Positions 5,460-8,465 of a stretch of 8,465 nt of DNA are shown piece by piece. The translations under genes and the position numbers were made by a program. Source of the stretch: an uncultured Eubacteriales bacterium (lineage in GTDB: Bacteria; Bacillota; Clostridia; Oscillospirales; Acutalibacteraceae); contig ONRO01000148.1 in NCBI GenBank assembly GCA_900320235.1, forward strand, positions 1 through 8,465, in the 5' to 3' direction. Position 1 is the stretch's first letter, and each line of letters begins with the position of its first letter. The notes under the pieces are model-generated. The model saw only the letters and a program-made list of their open reading frames with translations, was not told the DNA's origin and searched no databases.

Positions 5460-6323
5460 ATGGCGGCTAAAAGAGGTGGACTTGGAAAAGGTCTGGACCT
5501 TATATTTATGGAGAATGAAACAGAGGACGCAGGCGGAGCGGTCACTCTGAAGATCGGAGAAATAGAGCCGAACCGTTCGCAGCCAAGACATGATTTTGAC
5601 GAGGAAGCACTCAGAGAGCTTGCAGATTCCATAGCGCAGCATGGAATATTGCAGCCGCTGCTTGTAAGGCCGATGCCTGACGGCGGATACCAGCTTGTTG
5701 CAGGAGAGAGAAGATGGCGTGCAGGCAGGATGGCAGGAGTGACAGAGGTGCCTGTGATCATCAGGGAGATGAATGATGCCGAGATGATGCAGATCTCAAT
5801 GATAGAAAATCTGCAAAGAGAGAACCTTAATCCTGTTGAAGAAGCACTCGGATATAAAACGCTGTCAGAGGAATACGGACTGACTCAGGATGAAATATCG
5901 AAATCTGTCGGCAAAAGCAGACCTGTTGTAGCAAATGCGATGAGATTGCTCAAGCTGCCTGAGGTTGTTCTTGACATGGTAAAGAACGGAAGCATTTCAT
6001 CAGGTCATGCAAGAGCGCTGCTTGCTTTTGAAGATGAGGAGATGCTGATACAGACAGCAGAGATGATAGAGAAAAATGACCTGACGGTGCGTGATATAGA
6101 GAAGTTTGCGAAAAAAGCAAAGGAACAGAAAAAAGAAAAAACTGCTGCTCCGGTACACAGCAGAAATTCATTCTATGATGAAGTCGAGATTGCACTTAAT
6201 GAACATCTCAGCCGTAAGGTAAAGGTCAGGAATGCAAAAGACGGAACGAGCGGTACACTTGAAATAGAGTTTTACAGCGAAGATGATCTTGCTGAGCTTG
6301 CAAAGCTTTTTGACAGAAACTGA
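5460..6323 (+). CDS. spo0J: Spo0J/ParB chromosome-partitioning protein
   Basis: Spo0J binds parS, uses CTP to close into a sliding clamp, stimulates Soj ATPase and recruits SMC-condensin to the origin. The 287-residue protein starts MAAKRGGLGKGLDLIF, the short basic tail that activates ParA in this family. The CTPase motif GERRWRA (82-88) and IENLQRENLNPVEEA (115-129) follow, then the parS-reading helix-turn-helix at about 142-165. The C-terminal dimerisation domain ends LEIEFYSEDDLAELAKLF, as in B. subtilis Spo0J. Arg154 and Gly182 occupy positions where ParB (Arg, Gly) and Noc (Gln, Arg) differ, so this paralogue is the one expected to read parS. ATG 5460 is preferred over ATG 5448: the family start fits, and AAAGGATGG lies at a workable distance upstream. 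The gap after soj is 139 bp, long for a parAB pair. Confidence 0.95.
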   Translation: MAAKRGGLGKGLDLIFMENETEDAGGAVTLKIGEIEPNRSQPRHDFDEEALRELADSIAQHGILQPLLVRPMPDGGYQLVAGERRWRAGRMAGVTEVPVIIREMNDAEMMQISMIENLQRENLNPVEEALGYKTLSEEYGLTQDEISKSVGKSRPVVANAMRLLKLPEVVLDMVKNGSISSGHARALLAFEDEEMLIQTAEMIEKNDLTVRDIEKFAKKAKEQKKEKTAAPVHSRNSFYDEVEIALNEHLSRKVKVRNAKDGTSGTLEIEFYSEDDLAELAKLFDRN

Positions 6324-6341
6324 AAGGGAATATCAGACGTA

Positions 6342-7196
6342 ATGAGCTTTTATGATGAAAATAATTTTGTTCAGGCGGAGATGACTCCGGAAGACGAAGA
6401 AAGATATGACAAAGAAATAAGAGAGATAATTGTCATTACAAATGACAGCAGCTCAGCAGCAGTTGGAAAGAGAGCGCAGACTCAGATACTTGCAGCAATC
6501 GATGTAAAGACAAATGAGCTCAATACGCTTGAGGGCTGTCTTGTATGGAGAACAACGGAGAAAGAGTTTCAGAGCAGAGCTTTTTTCAAACGCTTCAAAA
6601 AGGGTACTGCTTACAGAGTTCTTGTCCGTAAACAGATTGCTGAGGGTGCAATCAGAAATAATAATCAGTATTATGTAATAAAGGTACTTGCAGAGGGCGA
6701 AACTGATGACAGGCTTGAGAATATACTCAGGGAATACCGAAGGGAAGTTGTCATTGAAGATGAGGCTCTTGGAAAGTTCGTTCTGAATAAGGATCTTGAG
6801 ATGTTTGAAGGAAGCATGCTAAGACAAGGAGAAAAGATATCTTTGTATTTAGAGGTTGAAAAAGAAAAACCGGAAACATGGAATGATGCTTATGACAATC
6901 TGAAGAGGTTTGTTTCAGAGCTTGAAGCTCGTGATGCTGAAATGCGGAGATATTCCGCACAGTGGCTTACAGATCTTGCAAATGACTGGCTGATGGATGC
7001 AGCAGAGGAAGACGAAGAACCCGAAGAAATTACACAGCAATCATTTGCAGAGCGTATAGGTCTTTGTGAAATTTCAGTTGATGCTGAGGGAGGCTATACT
7101 GTATTTTACAGCGATGACGATATGTTCTGGGGACACAGTATTCAGGTTTGCGGTTCATTTGATGAAGGTATAGAATCCGCCGAAATGGTAGGATAA
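6342..7196 (+). CDS. DUF2262-like protein of unknown function
   Basis: The 284-residue product is acidic and soluble-looking, with no signal peptide or membrane segment apparent. Its C-terminal half resembles DUF2262: a segment at about 136-173 (EDEALGKFVLNKDLEMFEG, then GEKISLYLEVE), and near the end FYSDDDMFWGHSIQV plus a final G-rich stretch. The assignment is by recognition of these motifs, not by a search. The N-terminal about 130 residues, with a beta-rich look (YRVLVRKQI, QYYVIKVLAE), are not recognised. No catalytic motif is evident. The ATG at 6342 follows AAAGGGA at a slightly long 12 nt, and the gene begins 18 bp after spo0J with no terminator between, so it is probably co-transcribed with soj-spo0J. 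That suggests, but does not show, a link to chromosome biology. Confidence 0.7.
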   Translation: MSFYDENNFVQAEMTPEDEERYDKEIREIIVITNDSSSAAVGKRAQTQILAAIDVKTNELNTLEGCLVWRTTEKEFQSRAFFKRFKKGTAYRVLVRKQIAEGAIRNNNQYYVIKVLAEGETDDRLENILREYRREVVIEDEALGKFVLNKDLEMFEGSMLRQGEKISLYLEVEKEKPETWNDAYDNLKRFVSELEARDAEMRRYSAQWLTDLANDWLMDAAEEDEEPEEITQQSFAERIGLCEISVDAEGGYTVFYSDDDMFWGHSIQVCGSFDEGIESAEMVG

Positions 7197-7227
7197 ATAT
7201 ATAAATGTTTTTAAAGGAGAAATAACA

Positions 7228-8465
7228 ATGATCGACATTAAACTTATCAGAGATAATCCGGATGAAGTAAAAGCAAGGATTAAGAAAAGAGAAATGGATC
7301 TCGACAGTATTGTTGACGAGATAAGAACAGTTGATGCTGCAAAGCGTGAACAGCTTGGCAAGGTTGAGGCTATGAAGGCTGAGCAGAATGCTGCAAGCAA
7401 GCAGATCCCCCAGATCAAGAAGGCCGGCGGAGATGCAAGCGAGATCATGGCAAAGATGAAAGAGCTTGTTGCTCAGATAAAAGAAGGCGATGCAAAGGTT
7501 GCTGAGCTTGAGGAAAAGCAGAAGGAGCTTCTTCTTTCACTTCCGAATCTTCCCGACGAAGATGTTGCAGCAGGCGGCAAAGAGCAGAACGAGCCCGTAC
7601 GTTACTTTGGTGAAAAGCCCGCATTTGATTTTGAAATGAAGAATCATGTTGAGCTTTGCGAAGGACTCGGCATGATTGATTACCAGAGAGGTGCAAAGAT
7701 CGCAGGCGCAGGCAGCTGGCTGTACAGAGGATGGGGCTCAAGACTTGAGTGGGCACTTCTGAATTTCTTTATCAATGAGCATATCAAAGATGGCTTTGAA
7801 TTCATTCTTCCGCCTCACATGCTTGGCTATCAGTGCGGATACGTTGCAGGTCAGTTCCCGAAATTCAGAGATGAGGTTTACTGGATCCAGAACCCCACAA
7901 GCAGCGATGAAAAGTTTATGCTTCCGACAGCTGAAACAGCTCTTGTAAATATCCACAGAGATGAAATTCTTACAAAGGATGAGCTTCCGAGAAAGTATAT
8001 TGCATACACACCATGCTATCGCCGTGAAGCAGGAAGCTACCGCTCAGAAGAAAGAGGTATGATCCGCGGACATCAGTTCAACAAGGTTGAGATGGTTCAG
8101 TATACAGAGGACGACAAATCTGACATTGCTTTCAAGGAGCTTGTTGAAAAGGCAGAAAGACTTGTTCAGGAACTCGGACTTCACTATCGTCTGAGCAAGC
8201 TTGCAGCAGGTGACTGTTCATTCTCAATGGCAAGGACATATGATATTGAAGTATGGATCCCGTCAATGGAAATATACAAGGAAGTAAGCTCAGCTTCTAA
8301 TGCAAGAGATTACCAGGCTCGCAGAGGAAACATCCGTTACAGAGGCGAGGACAAGAAAATGCATTTTGCACACACTCTCAATGCATCAGGTCTTGCAACA
8401 AGCCGTGTTATTCCGGCGATCGTTGAGCAGTATCAGAACGCTGACGGCAGCGTAACAGTACCGGA
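7228..8465 (+). CDS. serS: Seryl-tRNA synthetase (SerRS), 3' end beyond the window
   Basis: SerRS charges tRNA-Ser (and tRNA-Sec where present) with serine through a seryl-adenylate. The 412 visible residues lack only the last short stretch of a roughly 425-430-residue enzyme. The N-terminal about 110 residues form the charged helical hairpin that grips the tRNA long arm. The class II core follows: serine-binding TAE (Thr234-Glu236), motif 2 (TPCYRREAGS at 261-270, then RGMIRGHQFNKVEM) and motif 3 (NASGLATSR, Arg393). Motif 3 differs from the common NGSGLAVGR, probably a clade variant. The ATG at 7228 has AAAGGAG (7213-7219) 8 nt upstream. Only 31 bp separate it from the preceding gene, which leaves no room for the T-box leader often found before serS in Firmicutes. 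It probably reads through from upstream; a TATAAA at 7200-7205 lacks a recognisable -35. Confidence 0.96.
   Translation, partial: MIDIKLIRDNPDEVKARIKKREMDLDSIVDEIRTVDAAKREQLGKVEAMKAEQNAASKQIPQIKKAGGDASEIMAKMKELVAQIKEGDAKVAELEEKQKELLLSLPNLPDEDVAAGGKEQNEPVRYFGEKPAFDFEMKNHVELCEGLGMIDYQRGAKIAGAGSWLYRGWGSRLEWALLNFFINEHIKDGFEFILPPHMLGYQCGYVAGQFPKFRDEVYWIQNPTSSDEKFMLPTAETALVNIHRDEILTKDELPRKYIAYTPCYRREAGSYRSEERGMIRGHQFNKVEMVQYTEDDKSDIAFKELVEKAERLVQELGLHYRLSKLAAGDCSFSMARTYDIEVWIPSMEIYKEVSSASNARDYQARRGNIRYRGEDKKMHFAHTLNASGLATSRVIPAIVEQYQNADGSVTVP

Noticed and set aside
5435..5761. 108-residue - strand frame, the longest on that strand
   Set aside because: Fully antisense to the well-supported spo0J; serine- and proline-rich composition is typical of an antisense shadow. 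The other - strand frames fall to the same argument.

Overview
The window reads as an ordinary, origin-proximal chromosomal segment of a Gram-positive anaerobe of the class Clostridia, most likely a Ruminococcus-like member of the Oscillospirales. Three things point there: the gene order mnmG-rsmG-noc-soj(parA)-spo0J(parB), which is the classical Firmicutes block next to oriC; the protein sequences; and a GC-rich intergenic repeat of a type I associate with ruminococcal genomes. That last point is from memory and was not searched. All genes lie on the + strand, as expected for leading-strand genes pointing away from the origin.

Layout. Positions 1-483 are non-coding: a parS site at 15-30, a 23-bp GC-rich tandem repeat with an adjoining hairpin (61-145), then AT-rich sequence with a promoter for mnmG. 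mnmG (tRNA wobble-uridine modification) and rsmG (16S rRNA m7G methylation) form a two-gene unit closed by a strong hairpin terminator (3117-3163). A 372-bp gap follows. It holds an 85-bp inverted-repeat element and a promoter whose -35 box lies inside a second inverted repeat. noc (ParB-family nucleoid occlusion protein) is a single-gene unit with its own terminator (4331-4376). Then comes a leader with an extended -10 promoter and a second copy of parS, identical to the first, between promoter and ribosome binding site of soj. soj and spo0J are separated by an unusually long 139-bp gap that can fold into nested stems. A DUF2262-like protein of unknown function and serS (seryl-tRNA synthetase, cut off by the window end) complete the run.

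How it works together. Spo0J (ParB) should load at parS, spread as a CTP-gated clamp, stimulate the Soj ATPase and recruit SMC for origin segregation. Noc is the paralogue that binds different sites and coordinates division with the nucleoid. Key DNA-specificity positions separate the two paralogues here. The parS copy in the soj leader suggests that Spo0J feeds back on expression of its own operon.

I did not find a clearly new multi-gene system. The best leads are non-coding or contextual: the parS site inside the soj leader, the structured soj-spo0J spacer with a possible 33-codon ORF, the two inverted-repeat elements before noc, and the DUF2262-like gene between spo0J and serS.
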